Shown here: piece after piece, positions 32,397 to 41,749 of the stretch
Position numbering within the stretch: position 1 is the first letter of the stretch
How the letters are laid out: each line of letters opens with the position of its first letter
Assembly (NCBI RefSeq): GCF_900106995.1
Contig: NZ_FNOK01000020.1
Location: forward strand, 1-64,000
Length of the DNA: 64,000 nucleotides
Direction: 5' to 3'
From: Saccharopolyspora shandongensis
GTDB lineage: Bacteria; Actinomycetota; Actinomycetes; Mycobacteriales; Pseudonocardiaceae
The notes under the pieces: model-generated
Databases searched by the model: none
Told to the model about the DNA's origin: nothing
What the model saw: only the letters and a program-made list of their open reading frames with translations
Program-made: the position numbers and the translations under genes

Positions 32397-33773
32397 GTGC
32401 CCCCGAAGAACACCCGCACCGCCCGTCCCGGATACCGCTGCGCCGACTGCGGCCACGAGGTCGCCAAGTGGGTCGGTCGCTGCCCGAGCTGCCAGGCGTG
32501 GGGCACCATCGACGAGACCGCCGCCGCCCGACCGGTGCTGGCCAAGGTCGCGGCGGGCGCCCCGTCCACCCCGGCCCGGCCGATCGCCGAGGTCGACCTC
32601 GATTCCGCCCGCGCGGTGTCCACCGGCATCGGGGAGCTGGACCGGGTGCTGGGCGGCGGGATCGTGCCCGGCGCGGTCGTGCTGCTGGCCGGCGAGCCCG
32701 GAGTGGGAAAGTCCACACTCCTGCTGGAGGTCGCGCACCGCTGGGCCGCGGGCGCCTCACCCGGCCCATCGCTCTACGTCACGGGTGAGGAATCCGCAGG
32801 TCAGGTGCGACTTCGCGCGGAGCGCACCGATTCGGTGCACCCGGAGCTCTACCTCGGCGCCGAAAGCAACCTGTCCGCCGTGCTCGGGCATGTCGACGCG
32901 GTGCAGCCCGGCCTGCTGATCGTCGACTCGGTGCAGACCGTGCAGTCGCCCGAGGCCGACGGCAGTCCCGGCGGCGTCACGCAGGTCCGCGCGGTGACCA
33001 CGGCCCTGGTGTCGCTGGCCAAGGAACGCGGCCTGCCGGTGGTGCTGGTGGGGCACGTCACGAAGGACGGCGCGGTGGCCGGTCCGCGCGTGCTGGAGCA
33101 CCTGGTCGACGTGGTGCTGCACTTCGAGGGCGACCGGCACTCGGCGCTGCGGATGCTGCGCGGCGTGAAGAACCGGTTCGGGCCCGCCGACGAGGTCGGC
33201 TGCTTCGAGCAGCGCGACGACGGCATCGCCGAGGTCCCGGACCCGTCCGGGCTGTTCATCAACCGCAACGAGACCCAGGTCGACGGCACCGCGGTGACCG
33301 TGATGGTCGAGGGCAAGCGCCCGCTGCTGGTCGAGGTCCAGTCGCTGGTGATGAAGACCCAGATGGCCATGCCGCGGCGGTCGGTCAGCGGCCTGGACTC
33401 GGCCCGGGTGTCGATGATGCTCGCCGTGCTGGGCAAGCACGGCAAGGTGCCCACCGGCGAGTACGACGTGTTCGCGGCGACGGTCGGCGGCACGAAGGTG
33501 CACGAGCCCGCCGCGGACCTCGCGATCGCGCTGGCCATCGCCTCGTCCCAGAAGGGCAAGCCGCTGCCGCCGAACCTGATCGCGGTCGGCGAGGTGGGGC
33601 TCGCCGGGGAGATCCGGCGGGTCAGCAGCGTCGGGCGGCGGCTGGCCGAAGCGGCCAGACTCGGGTTCGACCGGGCGCTGGTGCCGCCGGACGCGGGCCC
33701 GCTGCCGAAGGGCGTGCGCGCCACGGTGGTGTCGAACGTCAGCGAGGCGCTCAAGATCGTGGGTGTCAAATGA
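32397..33773 (+). CDS. radA: DNA repair protein RadA
   Basis: A 458-aa RecA-related ATPase that promotes branch migration during recombination. The N-terminal zinc finger is [20 protein letters not shown]. Walker A is [10 protein letters not shown], Walker B LLIVDSV, and the RadA-specific KNRFG motif is present. The C-terminal Lon-protease-like domain is complete. GTG 32397 has no ribosome site but has TAGCCT-like -10 sequence (GATAGCCT) 6 bases upstream, suggesting a leaderless message. disA overlaps its stop. Confidence 0.96.
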   Translation: MPPKNTRTARPGYRCADCGHEVAKWVGRCPSCQAWGTIDETAAARPVLAKVAAGAPSTPARPIAEVDLDSARAVSTGIGELDRVLGGGIVPGAVVLLAGEPGVGKSTLLLEVAHRWAAGASPGPSLYVTGEESAGQVRLRAERTDSVHPELYLGAESNLSAVLGHVDAVQPGLLIVDSVQTVQSPEADGSPGGVTQVRAVTTALVSLAKERGLPVVLVGHVTKDGAVAGPRVLEHLVDVVLHFEGDRHSALRMLRGVKNRFGPADEVGCFEQRDDGIAEVPDPSGLFINRNETQVDGTAVTVMVEGKRPLLVEVQSLVMKTQMAMPRRSVSGLDSARVSMMLAVLGKHGKVPTGEYDVFAATVGGTKVHEPAADLAIALAIASSQKGKPLPPNLIAVGEVGLAGEIRRVSSVGRRLAEAARLGFDRALVPPDAGPLPKGVRATVVSNVSEALKIVGVK

Positions 33774-34873
33774 GCCACGAGCAGCTGCGCGGCACGCTCG
33801 CCCGGCTGGCTCCCGGAACCGCGCTGCGGGACGGGCTGGAGCGCATCCTGCGCGGCCGCACCGGCGGCCTGATCGTGCTCGGCTACGACCCGGCGGTGGA
33901 GGCGCTCTGCGACGGCGGGTTCCACCTGGACATCGAGTTCAGCGCGACCCGGCTGCGCGAGCTGTCCAAGATGGACGGCGCGGTGGTGCTGTCCACGGGC
34001 GCGACGCGGATCATGCGGGCGAACGTGCACCTGGTGCCCGACGCGAGCACGCCCACCGAGGAGTCCGGCACCCGGCACCGCACGGCGGAGCGCACCGCGA
34101 TCCAGACCGGCTACCCGGTCGTGTCGGTGAGCCAGTCGATGAGCATCATCAGCGTCTACACGCAGGGCCACCGGCACGTGCTGATCGGCTCGCCGGAGAT
34201 CCTCTCCCGCGCCAACCAGGCGATGGCGACCCTGGAGCGCTACACCGCGCGGCTGGCCGAGGTCGCGCAGGCGCTGTCGGCGCTGGAGATCGAGGACTAC
34301 GTGACGTTGCGCGACGCGATGACCGTCGTGCAGCGGATGGAGATGGTGCGGCGGATCGCCGACGAGATCGAGGGCGACGTCGTCGAGCTCGGCAAGGACG
34401 GCCGGTTGATCGAGCTGCAGCTGGACGAGCTGATCGGCTCCTCGCGGAAGGCGCGCGGCGGTCACGCGAGGGACGGCATCGACCTGGACCGCGAGCTGAT
34501 CGTGCAGGAGTACCTGCCGACCAGCGGCGCGATGCCGACCTCCGAGCAGGTCGAGGCGGCGCTGCACGAACTCGACGGCACGGAACTGCTGGACCTGACG
34601 GCGATCGCCGGCGCCTTCGGCTACTCGGACAAGCCGGAGGCGCTGGAGGAGCACCTGAGCCCGCGCGGCTACCGGCTGCTCGCGAGGGTGCCGCGGCTGC
34701 CGGCGGCGGTGCGGCGGCAGCTGGTGGAGCATTTCGGCTCGCTGCAGCGGCTGCTCGCGGCGACGGTGGCCGAGCTGCGCGAGGTGGATTCGATCGGCGA
34801 GGCGAGGGCGAGCGCGATCCGGGAGGGCCTCTCCCGCCTGGCGGAATCCTCCATAGTGGACCGATTCGCCTGA
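33770..34873 (+). CDS. disA: DNA integrity scanning protein / diadenylate cyclase
   Basis: A 367-aa octameric enzyme that makes c-di-AMP from two ATP and stops when it meets branched DNA. The DAC domain has the catalytic KMDGAVV (DGA motif) and GTRHRTAER (RHR motif). A helical linker is followed by a C-terminal HhH DNA-binding domain ([20 protein letters not shown] ... [15 protein letters not shown]). Its ATG overlaps the radA stop (ATGA), coupling repair and signalling as in other actinobacteria and Bacillus. Confidence 0.97.
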   Translation: MSHEQLRGTLARLAPGTALRDGLERILRGRTGGLIVLGYDPAVEALCDGGFHLDIEFSATRLRELSKMDGAVVLSTGATRIMRANVHLVPDASTPTEESGTRHRTAERTAIQTGYPVVSVSQSMSIISVYTQGHRHVLIGSPEILSRANQAMATLERYTARLAEVAQALSALEIEDYVTLRDAMTVVQRMEMVRRIADEIEGDVVELGKDGRLIELQLDELIGSSRKARGGHARDGIDLDRELIVQEYLPTSGAMPTSEQVEAALHELDGTELLDLTAIAGAFGYSDKPEALEEHLSPRGYRLLARVPRLPAAVRRQLVEHFGSLQRLLAATVAELREVDSIGEARASAIREGLSRLAESSIVDRFA

Positions 34874-34894
34874 CGAGCGCCCAGCACGGGACTC

Positions 34895-35026
34895 CCAATT
34901 TTGCCTAAAAATGGGAACCCCATCGCACCCCGACACCCCCGCAAGGCTCCGATTTTGCCTAAAATTGGGAACCCCATCGCACCTCGGCACCCCCGCAAGG
35001 CTCTGACTTTGCCTAAAAATGGAGGG
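34895..35026. repeat. 54-bp tandem repeat with AT-rich hairpins
   Basis: Two full units (34895-34948, 34949-35002) and a 24-bp partial third. Each begins with a hairpin such as CCGATTTT-GCCT-AAAATTGG and continues CCCCATCGCACC. The units differ by a few bases only. They lie between the convergent disA and the membrane protein gene and may serve as the terminator; the run of A and T is striking in this GC-rich DNA. Confidence 0.85.
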
Positions 35027-35040
35027 CTTCGGGGCGGCGG

Positions 35041-35628
35041 TCAGTTGGCCGCGGTCAGGCGGAACGGGGTCGGGGAACTGTTGAGCGCCGCCAGCCTGGC
35101 CATCACCTGGTAGTCGCCCGCCTGGGCCTTCCCCTGGCCGTCCTTGCAGTCCGATGTGGACGTCTGGCCCGACCACTGGACGTCGTTGCGCACCGACTGG
35201 CCCGGCTGCAGCAGCGCCTGCTCGTTCGTCGACTCCGAGTAGCAGTCGCTGCTCGACCACACGTGCTTCCCGCCCGGGGTCGACACCATCAGCTCGCGCA
35301 GCAGGCGGTTGATGTCGCGCACGCACGCGCGGTCTCCCGCGTTGGTCACCACGATGCTCATGCCGACCCGCTCGCCCACCTTGAAGTCCGGGCGGGCCAC
35401 CTCGGCCACGACGCGCATCGACTCGTCCGCGCAAGGCTGCGGCGGCGCGTCGGCCGCCACCGCGACCGGCGGCCCCGGCGGCGGGACGGCTTGCGGCCCC
35501 GAGGCCCCGCCCAGCAGAGCGAACGCACCCCAGCCGAGGAGCGCCACCGCCAGCACGACCGCACCGATCGCCACCGCGCGGCGACGCCAGTACACCGCGG
35601 GCGGGAGCGGACCGGTCGGATCAATCAC
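35041..35628 (-). CDS. Membrane-anchored protein, positional counterpart of Rv3587c
   Basis: A 195-aa protein with one N-terminal membrane helix at about residues 18-40 (AVAIGAVVLAVALLGWGAFA LL). A Pro-rich linker follows, then an extracellular beta-rich domain with four Cys (PCADESMRV, RACVRDINR, SDCYSES, STSDCKDG). GTG 35628 gives the expected short cytoplasmic segment. Its place after disA and before mutY, on the opposite strand, matches M. tuberculosis Rv3587c. Function unknown. Confidence 0.75.
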   Translation of the reverse strand: MIDPTGPLPPAVYWRRRAVAIGAVVLAVALLGWGAFALLGGASGPQAVPPPGPPVAVAADAPPQPCADESMRVVAEVARPDFKVGERVGMSIVVTNAGDRACVRDINRLLRELMVSTPGGKHVWSSSDCYSESTNEQALLQPGQSVRNDVQWSGQTSTSDCKDGQGKAQAGDYQVMARLAALNSSPTPFRLTAAN

Positions 35629-35770
35629 GGCAACGACAGTAACCCGGCAGCTATTCCAAATAGCGTTACCGACGATCACCCAATTGGGCGCATCACGATC
35701 GGTCCGGTCCCGGAGCCGGGGAACGCGCGCCCGCCGAACGCGCTCCCGGCCGCCGCGCGGAGCAGCGCGA

Positions 35771-35821
35771 TTCCTCGCGAGATCGACGCCGACTCGAGTG
35801 ACCGGTCGATTTCGCGGGGAA
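35771..35821. repeat. TTCGCG-type hairpin upstream of mutY
   Basis: TTCCTCGCGAGATCGAC (35771-35787) pairs with GTCGATTTCGCGGGGAA (35805-35821) with two G-T pairs. Related to the hairpin at 48060 and the palindromes at 8700. The rest of the 350-bp gap holds only GC-rich sequence and presumably the mutY promoter. Confidence 0.55.
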
Positions 35822-35978
35822 CTGCATCCCGCGCCCGGAACTGCGGACATATTCGCAGGTGGGCGAGGCTGTTCCGAGTCCAGTCAAGTGAGGTTCGCGC
35901 GACGGCCGGGGTGACTCCGCGTGGTCCTTTCGGGCGTGTTCTCCCGCGCACCGGGAGCCTGGCAGGATCGGTGGTGCC

Positions 35979-36881
35979 ATGAAGACCACCGCCGCACATC
36001 CCGCCCCGCCCCTGGATCCGGTCGAGCTCATCGACTGGTTCGCCGCCACCGCCCGGCCGCTGCCGTGGCGCGCGCCCGGCACCACGGGCTGGGGCGTGCT
36101 GGTCAGCGAGACGATGCTGCAGCAGACCCCGGTCAACCGGGTCCAGCCGATCTGGGAGGAGTGGATGCGCCGCTGGCCGCGCCCCTCCGACCTGGCCGCC
36201 GAGCCGCAGGGCGAGGTGGTGCGCGCCTGGGGGAAGCTCGGCTACCCGCGCCGGGCGCTGCGGCTGCACGAGGCCGCCGCGACGATCGCCGCCGAGCACG
36301 GCGACGTCGTGCCGTCCGATGTCGACACGCTGCTGGCCCTGCCGGGCATCGGCGCCTACACCGCCCGAGCCGTGGCGGCCTTCGCATACGGCAAGCGGGC
36401 TCCGGTGGTCGACACGAACGTCCGGCGAGTGGTGGCGCGCGCCGTGCACGGCGCTGGCGACGCCGGTCCGCCGTCGACCAAGCGCGACCTCAACGACGTC
36501 GACGCCCTGCTCCCGGCCGACGATGCGAGCGCCGCGAAGCTCTCGGCTGCGCTGATGGAGCTCGGCCAGGTGGTGTGCACCGTGCGGTCGCCGCTGTGCG
36601 AGGCCTGCCCGATCGCGCAAGACTGCGCCTGGCAGCACGCCGGCCGCCCGGCCTACGCCGGGCCGCCGAAGAAGGTGCAGAAGTTCGCCGGCACCGATCG
36701 CCAGGTGCGTGGCAAGCTGCTGGACGTCCTGCGCGGCTCGACCGGCCCGGTGCTGCGCGAGCAGCTGGACGCGGTCTGGTCGGACGCCGGGCAGCGCGAC
36801 CGCTGCCTGGATTCCCTGCTGGTGGACGGGCTGATCGAGCAGACCACCGACGGCCGCTTCGCACTGCCCGGCGAGCACTGA
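35979..36881 (+). CDS. mutY: A/G-specific adenine DNA glycosylase
   Basis: A 300-aa base-excision repair enzyme that removes adenine opposite 8-oxoguanine. Seen: VSETMLQQTPVNRVQPIWEE with the catalytic Glu, the HhH segment LLALPGIGAYTARAVAAFAY, VVDTNVRRV with the catalytic Asp, and the 4Fe-4S cluster C-x6-C-x2-C-x5-C (CTVRSPLCEACPIAQDC). The Nudix-like C-terminal domain is reduced, as in other actinobacteria. The next gene starts in its stop codon (TGATG). Confidence 0.95.
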   Translation: MKTTAAHPAPPLDPVELIDWFAATARPLPWRAPGTTGWGVLVSETMLQQTPVNRVQPIWEEWMRRWPRPSDLAAEPQGEVVRAWGKLGYPRRALRLHEAAATIAAEHGDVVPSDVDTLLALPGIGAYTARAVAAFAYGKRAPVVDTNVRRVVARAVHGAGDAGPPSTKRDLNDVDALLPADDASAAKLSAALMELGQVVCTVRSPLCEACPIAQDCAWQHAGRPAYAGPPKKVQKFAGTDRQVRGKLLDVLRGSTGPVLREQLDAVWSDAGQRDRCLDSLLVDGLIEQTTDGRFALPGEH

Positions 36882-37399
36882 TGGCGCAGGCGGTGGTGGC
36901 GTTCTTCGACGACGCCGCGGATTCCGCCGTCCGGGCACTGTGGCGGCGCCTGGACGCGGCCGGGGTGCCGAGCGTCGCCGCGCGCAAGCACCGCCCGCAC
37001 GTCATCTTCGCCGCGGCCCGCACCATGCCGGCCGCGGCGCGCAAGGCGCTGCGCTCCGAGCTGGAGCTGCTGTCCATTCCGGACCTTTGGCTGCACACGC
37101 TGGGAACCTTCCCCGGCGAGGAGCGGGTGCTACTGCTGGGTGCGGTCGTGGACACCGAGCTGCTGGCGGTGCACTCGGCAGTGCACGACGCGCTGGCCGG
37201 GCGGGTGCAGCACCCCTCCGCCTACTACTTCCCGGGCACGTGGATCCCGCACTGCACGCTCGCCCAGGGCATCACCGACGACCAGCTGGCGGCGGGTTTC
37301 CGGGCGCTGCAACCGCCGGAGCCGGTGCGCGCCGGGATCGGCGAGATCGCCATCGTCGACACCAAGACCGGCGAGGCGGAAACCGTCACCACCCGCTGA
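36881..37399 (+). CDS. 2H phosphoesterase / 2'-5' RNA ligase-like protein
   Basis: A 172-aa protein of the 2H superfamily. The second His motif is PHCTLAQ; the first appears as RPHVIFAA, an H-x-[I/T/V] variant. Members hydrolyse 2',3'-cyclic nucleotides or join 2'-5' RNA ends. ATG 36881 overlaps the mutY stop, suggesting co-expression. The role here is unknown. Confidence 0.8.
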   Translation: MAQAVVAFFDDAADSAVRALWRRLDAAGVPSVAARKHRPHVIFAAARTMPAAARKALRSELELLSIPDLWLHTLGTFPGEERVLLLGAVVDTELLAVHSAVHDALAGRVQHPSAYYFPGTWIPHCTLAQGITDDQLAAGFRALQPPEPVRAGIGEIAIVDTKTGEAETVTTR

Positions 37400-37557
37400 T
37401 CCTCCCGTCGCCGATTTCGGCCGCGTGACCCGAACGTGCTCGACACGCCTCGGGGCCGCGACATCCGATCCACAGTGGACTACCGTCGATCACGAGTTGC
37501 CGACCTCCGCGCGAGCCGCCACTTTGGAGCAGCAAAATCGCGCACGCAGGAGGGTGA

Positions 37558-38241
37558 ATGGACGTCGACGGCGTGGCCATCCTCGCCCGCGGAATCGCCG
37601 CCAGGGGCCCCGAGGGCATCGTGTTCGCCAACCTGGACCTGCGCGTCGAACCCGGCGCGCTGGCCGTGATCGCCGGGCCGTCCGGCACGGGCCGCACCGC
37701 GCTGCTGCTCGCGCTGTCCGGCAGGCTCCCGCTCGTCACCGGGCACCTGGACGTTTCCGGGCACGTGCTGCCCGCGCAGGCCAAGGCGGTGCGGCAGCTG
37801 ATCCGCCCCGCGCGGCTGCGCCCCGGCTACGAGCTGGAGGACAAGCACCGGGTCCGCGAGGCGATCGCGGAACGCCGCCTGATCAGCGGCGTCTCCGAGA
37901 GCGCCGTGGAAGCCGCGCTCGACCGGGTCCGGATCGCCCCGGACCGCACCGCGCTGATCGACGAGCTGCACCCCGCCGAGCGACTGCTGTTCGCGGTGGC
38001 GCTGACGATCGCCGGCTCCCCCGCCGGAATCCTCGTCGACGACGTCGACGCGGGCCTCCCCCGGGCGGGCCGCGCGCAGGTGTGGGCGGGGCTTCGCGAG
38101 GTGACCCGCACCGGGATGACGGTGCTGGCCAGCGCGACCGATCCGCCGTCCGGCGACGTCGACGTGATCCCGCTGCCCGTCCGCGAGCCGGAACGGCCCA
38201 CGAAGGTGCTCGACCGGCAGGAAGAAGAGGTCGCCCGGTGA
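37558..38241 (+). CDS. Degenerate ABC-type ATP-binding protein paired with a YhgE-like gene
   Basis: A 227-aa protein with ABC ATPase layout but altered motifs. Walker A is GPSGTGRTA (Lys replaced by Arg), the signature LSGGQ is replaced by LHPAERL, and Walker B is ILVDDVD with Asp instead of the catalytic Glu. It overlaps the YhgE-like gene by GTGA, so both are made together. Weak or absent ATP hydrolysis would suggest a regulatory or structural role. ATG 37558 has AGGAGG upstream. Confidence 0.75.
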   Translation: MDVDGVAILARGIAARGPEGIVFANLDLRVEPGALAVIAGPSGTGRTALLLALSGRLPLVTGHLDVSGHVLPAQAKAVRQLIRPARLRPGYELEDKHRVREAIAERRLISGVSESAVEAALDRVRIAPDRTALIDELHPAERLLFAVALTIAGSPAGILVDDVDAGLPRAGRAQVWAGLREVTRTGMTVLASATDPPSGDVDVIPLPVREPERPTKVLDRQEEEVAR

Positions 38242-40178
38242 AAGCGATCAAGCTGGCCTGGCTGGAGCTGCGGCGCTTCCGCGGGCCGCTGCGCCGCTTC
38301 GTGCCGCTCGTGCTGATCCTGGTCCCGCTGCTGTACGGGTCGCTGTACCTGTGGTCGAACTGGGATCCCTACGGCAAGTTGAACCGGGTGCCGGTCGCGG
38401 TGGTCAACTCCGACCAGGCGGTCGACGCCCGCGGCGAACACATCAACGCAGGCGAGCAGTTCGTCCAGCAGCTCAAGGCGACCGACATCTTCGACTGGAA
38501 CTTCGTGGATTCCGCCGAGGCGCGGCACGGCCTCGTGGAAGGCCGGTACTACTTCACGATCGAGGTCCCCTCGGACTTCAGCACGAAGCTCGCGACCGCG
38601 GCCGCCCGCAACCCGGAACGCGCCGCGCTGCAGATCGTCAAGAACGACGCCAACGGCTACATCGCCGGGATCATGGCCGACACGGTCCAGACCGAGCTGC
38701 AGAACCAGATCAACGCCGCCGCGCACGCCACCTACGCCCGCGCGCTCTACGGCGAGCTGGACCAGGCGCGGGAGAAGCTGCAGCTGGCCTCGGAAGCGTC
38801 GAAGCAGCTCGTCGAGGGCACCGACCTGAGCAAGCAGGGCACCGCAGCGCTTTCCAAGGGCCTCAACGGGGTGCGCGACGGCACCGGCCAGGTCTCGCGC
38901 GGCGTGCAGGACATCTCGGACGCCACCGCGCAGCTGAGCAAGCAGCTGTCCGCGGTCAGCAACTTCACCGCCGAGCGGCTGCCCGGCGCGGTCAACGCCC
39001 TGGTCAAGGCGAGCAACATCGCGGTCAACAGCCTGAGCACGATCAAGACCACCACCGGGTTCCTCGGCCAGCGCGCCGCCGAGGGCCGCTCGGCGATCGA
39101 GGAACTCGGCAAGCGGCACCCCGAGATCGCCCAGGACGCCGCCTACCAGCGCGCCCTGGACAACGCGCAGAAGCTGGCCGATTCCGCGAGCAACGCCGAC
39201 AAGGACGCCCAGCAGGCCCTGGCCACGGCGCAGGACGCCAACTCGCAGGCGCTGACGCTGCAGAACAACATGGGCCCGCTGCAGAACCAGATCCGCGCGT
39301 TCACCGCGCCGGCGGACACGCTGCGCGCGGGTGTCGCGGAACTCGCCGGCGGCGCCAACGGCATCACCAACGGCCTGGACACGCTGGCGGCGAGCAGCGG
39401 CGTGCTGGAGACCGGCGCCGGGCAGCTCAACGACGGCGCGAAGAACCTGCAGGGCCTGGTCGACGACACGCTGGACAAGATCCCGCCGACGAACCCCACC
39501 GAGGTCGCGCAGGCCGCCGACGTCCTCGGGTCGCCGACCGAGATCCGCACCGACAACCTCAACCCGGCGCACGTGTACGGGCGCGGGCTGGCGCCGTTCT
39601 TCTTCGCGATCGCCCTCTGGGTCTTCGGGCTGTTCGCGTACCTGCTGCTCAAGCCGGTGAACCTGCGCGCGCTCGGGGATCGCGTCGGGGCGTTCACCAT
39701 CGCGCTCGCCGGTTTGCTGCCCGCGGCGGTGCTGGGCATCGTCGGCGGGCTGGTGCTGTACGCGGTGGTCGACTTCGGGCTCGGGCTCGACCCGGTGCAC
39801 GTCTGGTGGACGATCGGGCTGGTCTCGCTGGCCGCGGTCGCGTTCGTGGCGATCGACCACTTCCTGCGCACCGCGCTCGGCGCCGTCGGCGACCTGCTGT
39901 CGCTGGTGCTGCTGATCATCCAGCTCACCGCCTCCGGCGGGCTGTACCCGATGGAGACCGCCCCGGCGCCGTTCCAGGCCGTGCACCCGTTCCTGCCGAT
40001 GACCTACCTGGTCGACGGGCTGCGCGTGACGATCTCCGGCGGCGTCACCGAGCACCTGCTCCAGGACGTGGTGGTGCTGGCGGGCTTCCTGGTCGTCTTC
40101 CTGGCCCTGACAACGCTGGTGGTCCAGCGCCAACGGGTCTGGAACATCGGCCGCCTGCATCCCCAGATCGAGCTGTGA
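38238..40178 (+). CDS. YhgE/Pip-family membrane protein
   Basis: A 646-aa protein. One N-terminal helix (RRFVPLVLILVPLLYGSLYL) and the family motif WDPYGKLNRVPVAVVNSDQ open a large extracellular region of about 400 residues rich in Ala, Gln and Asn that is likely coiled coil (TDLSKQGTAALSKGLNGVRD). Five or six C-terminal helices follow (ALLLLIIQLTASGGLYPMET-like segment is typical of ABC-2 permeases). YhgE/Pip relatives include phage receptors and type VII secretion-linked proteins. GTG 38238 overlaps the ATP-binding gene. Confidence 0.88.
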   Translation: MKAIKLAWLELRRFRGPLRRFVPLVLILVPLLYGSLYLWSNWDPYGKLNRVPVAVVNSDQAVDARGEHINAGEQFVQQLKATDIFDWNFVDSAEARHGLVEGRYYFTIEVPSDFSTKLATAAARNPERAALQIVKNDANGYIAGIMADTVQTELQNQINAAAHATYARALYGELDQAREKLQLASEASKQLVEGTDLSKQGTAALSKGLNGVRDGTGQVSRGVQDISDATAQLSKQLSAVSNFTAERLPGAVNALVKASNIAVNSLSTIKTTTGFLGQRAAEGRSAIEELGKRHPEIAQDAAYQRALDNAQKLADSASNADKDAQQALATAQDANSQALTLQNNMGPLQNQIRAFTAPADTLRAGVAELAGGANGITNGLDTLAASSGVLETGAGQLNDGAKNLQGLVDDTLDKIPPTNPTEVAQAADVLGSPTEIRTDNLNPAHVYGRGLAPFFFAIALWVFGLFAYLLLKPVNLRALGDRVGAFTIALAGLLPAAVLGIVGGLVLYAVVDFGLGLDPVHVWWTIGLVSLAAVAFVAIDHFLRTALGAVGDLLSLVLLIIQLTASGGLYPMETAPAPFQAVHPFLPMTYLVDGLRVTISGGVTEHLLQDVVVLAGFLVVFLALTTLVVQRQRVWNIGRLHPQIEL

Positions 40179-40281
40179 AACCTGTTTCCAGGCTCGTAGC
40201 GGCGTGGGTGGGCTGAGCGGCAGCCGGCGGGCGAGCCCGCCGCGGTCGCCGGTGGCCGCGGCGGGCTCGTAGGCTGGCTGC

Positions 40282-40590
40282 ATGGCTGTTGTGAAGATCA
40301 ATGCGATCGAGATCCCTGAAGGTGCGGGCCCGGAGCTGGAGAAGCGGTTCGCTTCGCGGCACGGCTCGGTGGACAGCGCTCCCGGGTTCCTCGGGTTCGA
40401 GCTGCTGCGCCCGGTGAAGGGCGAGAACCGCTACTTCGTGTACACGAAGTGGGAGTCCGAGGAGGCGTTCCAGGCGTGGGCCAGCGGCCCGGCGAAGGAG
40501 GCGCACGCGGGCGAGGCGAAGAACCCGGTGGCCTCCGGGTCCAGCCTGCTGGAGTTCGAGCTCGTCCAGGAATCCCACCCCGGCAAGTGA
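40282..40590 (+). CDS. mhuD: Haem-degrading monooxygenase MhuD-like
   Basis: A 102-aa ABM-fold protein nearly collinear with M. tuberculosis MhuD (Rv3592). The residues known to matter there are at the same numbers: Asn7 (VKINAIE), Arg26, Trp66 (EAFQAW) and His75 (KEAHAG). MhuD opens haem to mycobilin and releases iron. TAGGCT stands 6 bases before the ATG with no ribosome site, suggesting a leaderless transcript. No haem-uptake genes are nearby; an iron-siderophore operon lies 12 kb away. Confidence 0.9.
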   Translation: MAVVKINAIEIPEGAGPELEKRFASRHGSVDSAPGFLGFELLRPVKGENRYFVYTKWESEEAFQAWASGPAKEAHAGEAKNPVASGSSLLEFELVQESHPGK

Positions 40591-40597
40591 CCCAGGT

Positions 40598-40643
40598 CCC
40601 GTGAGTGTTCCGGGGCGCCACAGCACCCCGGAACATTCACGGG
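40598..40643. terminator. Dispersed GTGAGTG hairpin, copy e
   Basis: CCCGTGAGTGTTCCGGGG and CCCCGGAACATTCACGGG pair with one G-T wobble, loop CGCCACAGCA. It separates the convergent mhuD and phosphatase-family genes. Confidence 0.75.
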
Positions 40644-40664
40644 CACTGCCTCGCGACGGCTCGA

Positions 40665-41666
40665 TCAGCCGGTCAGGACGACCGTGGCGAGGATCGCGCG
40701 GTGGTCGGCGCCGGCCACGTCGATGGTGCGGAACGACTGGGGCGCGATGCCGCCGCTGGTGAGCGCGTGGTCGATCGTGACCGGCGGCGGGAACCAGGTG
40801 CCCGGGCCCGGCCAGGTCGGGTGCAGGCCGTCGCCGGTGGCCTCGGCGACGTCGGTGTAGCCCAGGCCGATCAGGTACTTGAGCCGGGTGTGGTCGAGGG
40901 TCGCGTTGAAGTCGCCCACCAGCATCCGGGGCGTGCCGTCGGTGGCCGGCGCCGGCAGCGCGCGGATCTCCTGGGCCCAGACCGCGGCCGTGTCCTTGCC
41001 CATCGGGTAGAGCGGGTGCACCGCGACGATCTCGAAGGCCGGCGAGCCCGGCCGCTGCACCCGCGCCGACGGCTGGGCCAGCGTCGAATCCGGCACCAGC
41101 GACAGTTCCTGCAGCGGGTAGCGCGACGCGATCCCGGAACCGCCCGCCTTGGGCCCCGGCTGGAACACCCGGTGCGGCAGCGTCTCGGCGAGCCCGGCGG
41201 CGTCCAGCGCGGCGACCAGCTCGGGCGTGAGTTCCTGCAGGCTCAGCACGTCGACCTGGTTCTGCCGCACGATGTCCACGACCTGCGCGGCATCCGCCCC
41301 GCCGAAGTAGCCGTTCAGCGACATCACCCGCAGCTCAACGCCCTGCGCCGGAGTCGCGTCGGGAATGGCGCGCGGCGCCACGGAAAGCACCAGGATCGCG
41401 GTCGCCAGGCCGACGACGAGCGCGGTCAACCAGCGCCGCAGGATCACGGCGAGCAGCGCCAGCACGATGCCGGACAGCGCCGCGTACTGGGTCAACGCCG
41501 CCAGCGCCACCAGGTACCGGCCGCTGTCCCAGCCCGACAGCGGCAGCGTCGCCCAGGCCAGCAAGCCGATCGCGGCCAGCGCCAGCAGCACCGTGACCAC
41601 GCGGCCACCGGGTTTGCGCCGCGGTGGGTCGTCGCTCTCCGGCTCGACGACCAACGTCTGATCCAT
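40665..41666 (-). CDS. Membrane-bound endonuclease/exonuclease/phosphatase-family protein
   Basis: A 333-aa protein. Three N-terminal helices (VVTVLLALAAIGLLAWATLP; YLVALAALTQYAALSGIVLA; LTALVVGLATAILVLSVA) are followed by an exported EEP domain. VMSLNGYFGGADA, LSLQELTPELV (metal-binding Glu), VAVHPLYP, MLVGDFNATLDH (DxN) and GADHRAILATV (catalytic DH) match the family. ATG 41666 is preceded by GGGGAGCC. Activity on DNA, phospholipid or another phosphodiester cannot be told from sequence. Confidence 0.88.
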   Translation of the reverse strand: MDQTLVVEPESDDPPRRKPGGRVVTVLLALAAIGLLAWATLPLSGWDSGRYLVALAALTQYAALSGIVLALLAVILRRWLTALVVGLATAILVLSVAPRAIPDATPAQGVELRVMSLNGYFGGADAAQVVDIVRQNQVDVLSLQELTPELVAALDAAGLAETLPHRVFQPGPKAGGSGIASRYPLQELSLVPDSTLAQPSARVQRPGSPAFEIVAVHPLYPMGKDTAAVWAQEIRALPAPATDGTPRMLVGDFNATLDHTRLKYLIGLGYTDVAEATGDGLHPTWPGPGTWFPPPVTIDHALTSGGIAPQSFRTIDVAGADHRAILATVVLTG

Positions 41667-41749
41667 CCTGGCTCCCCATGTCGTCCGCGTCACCCAGCCT
41701 GTCAGCGAGCTGTGCGCGGCCTGTCAGCAACCCCCTGGACGGTGAAGGC

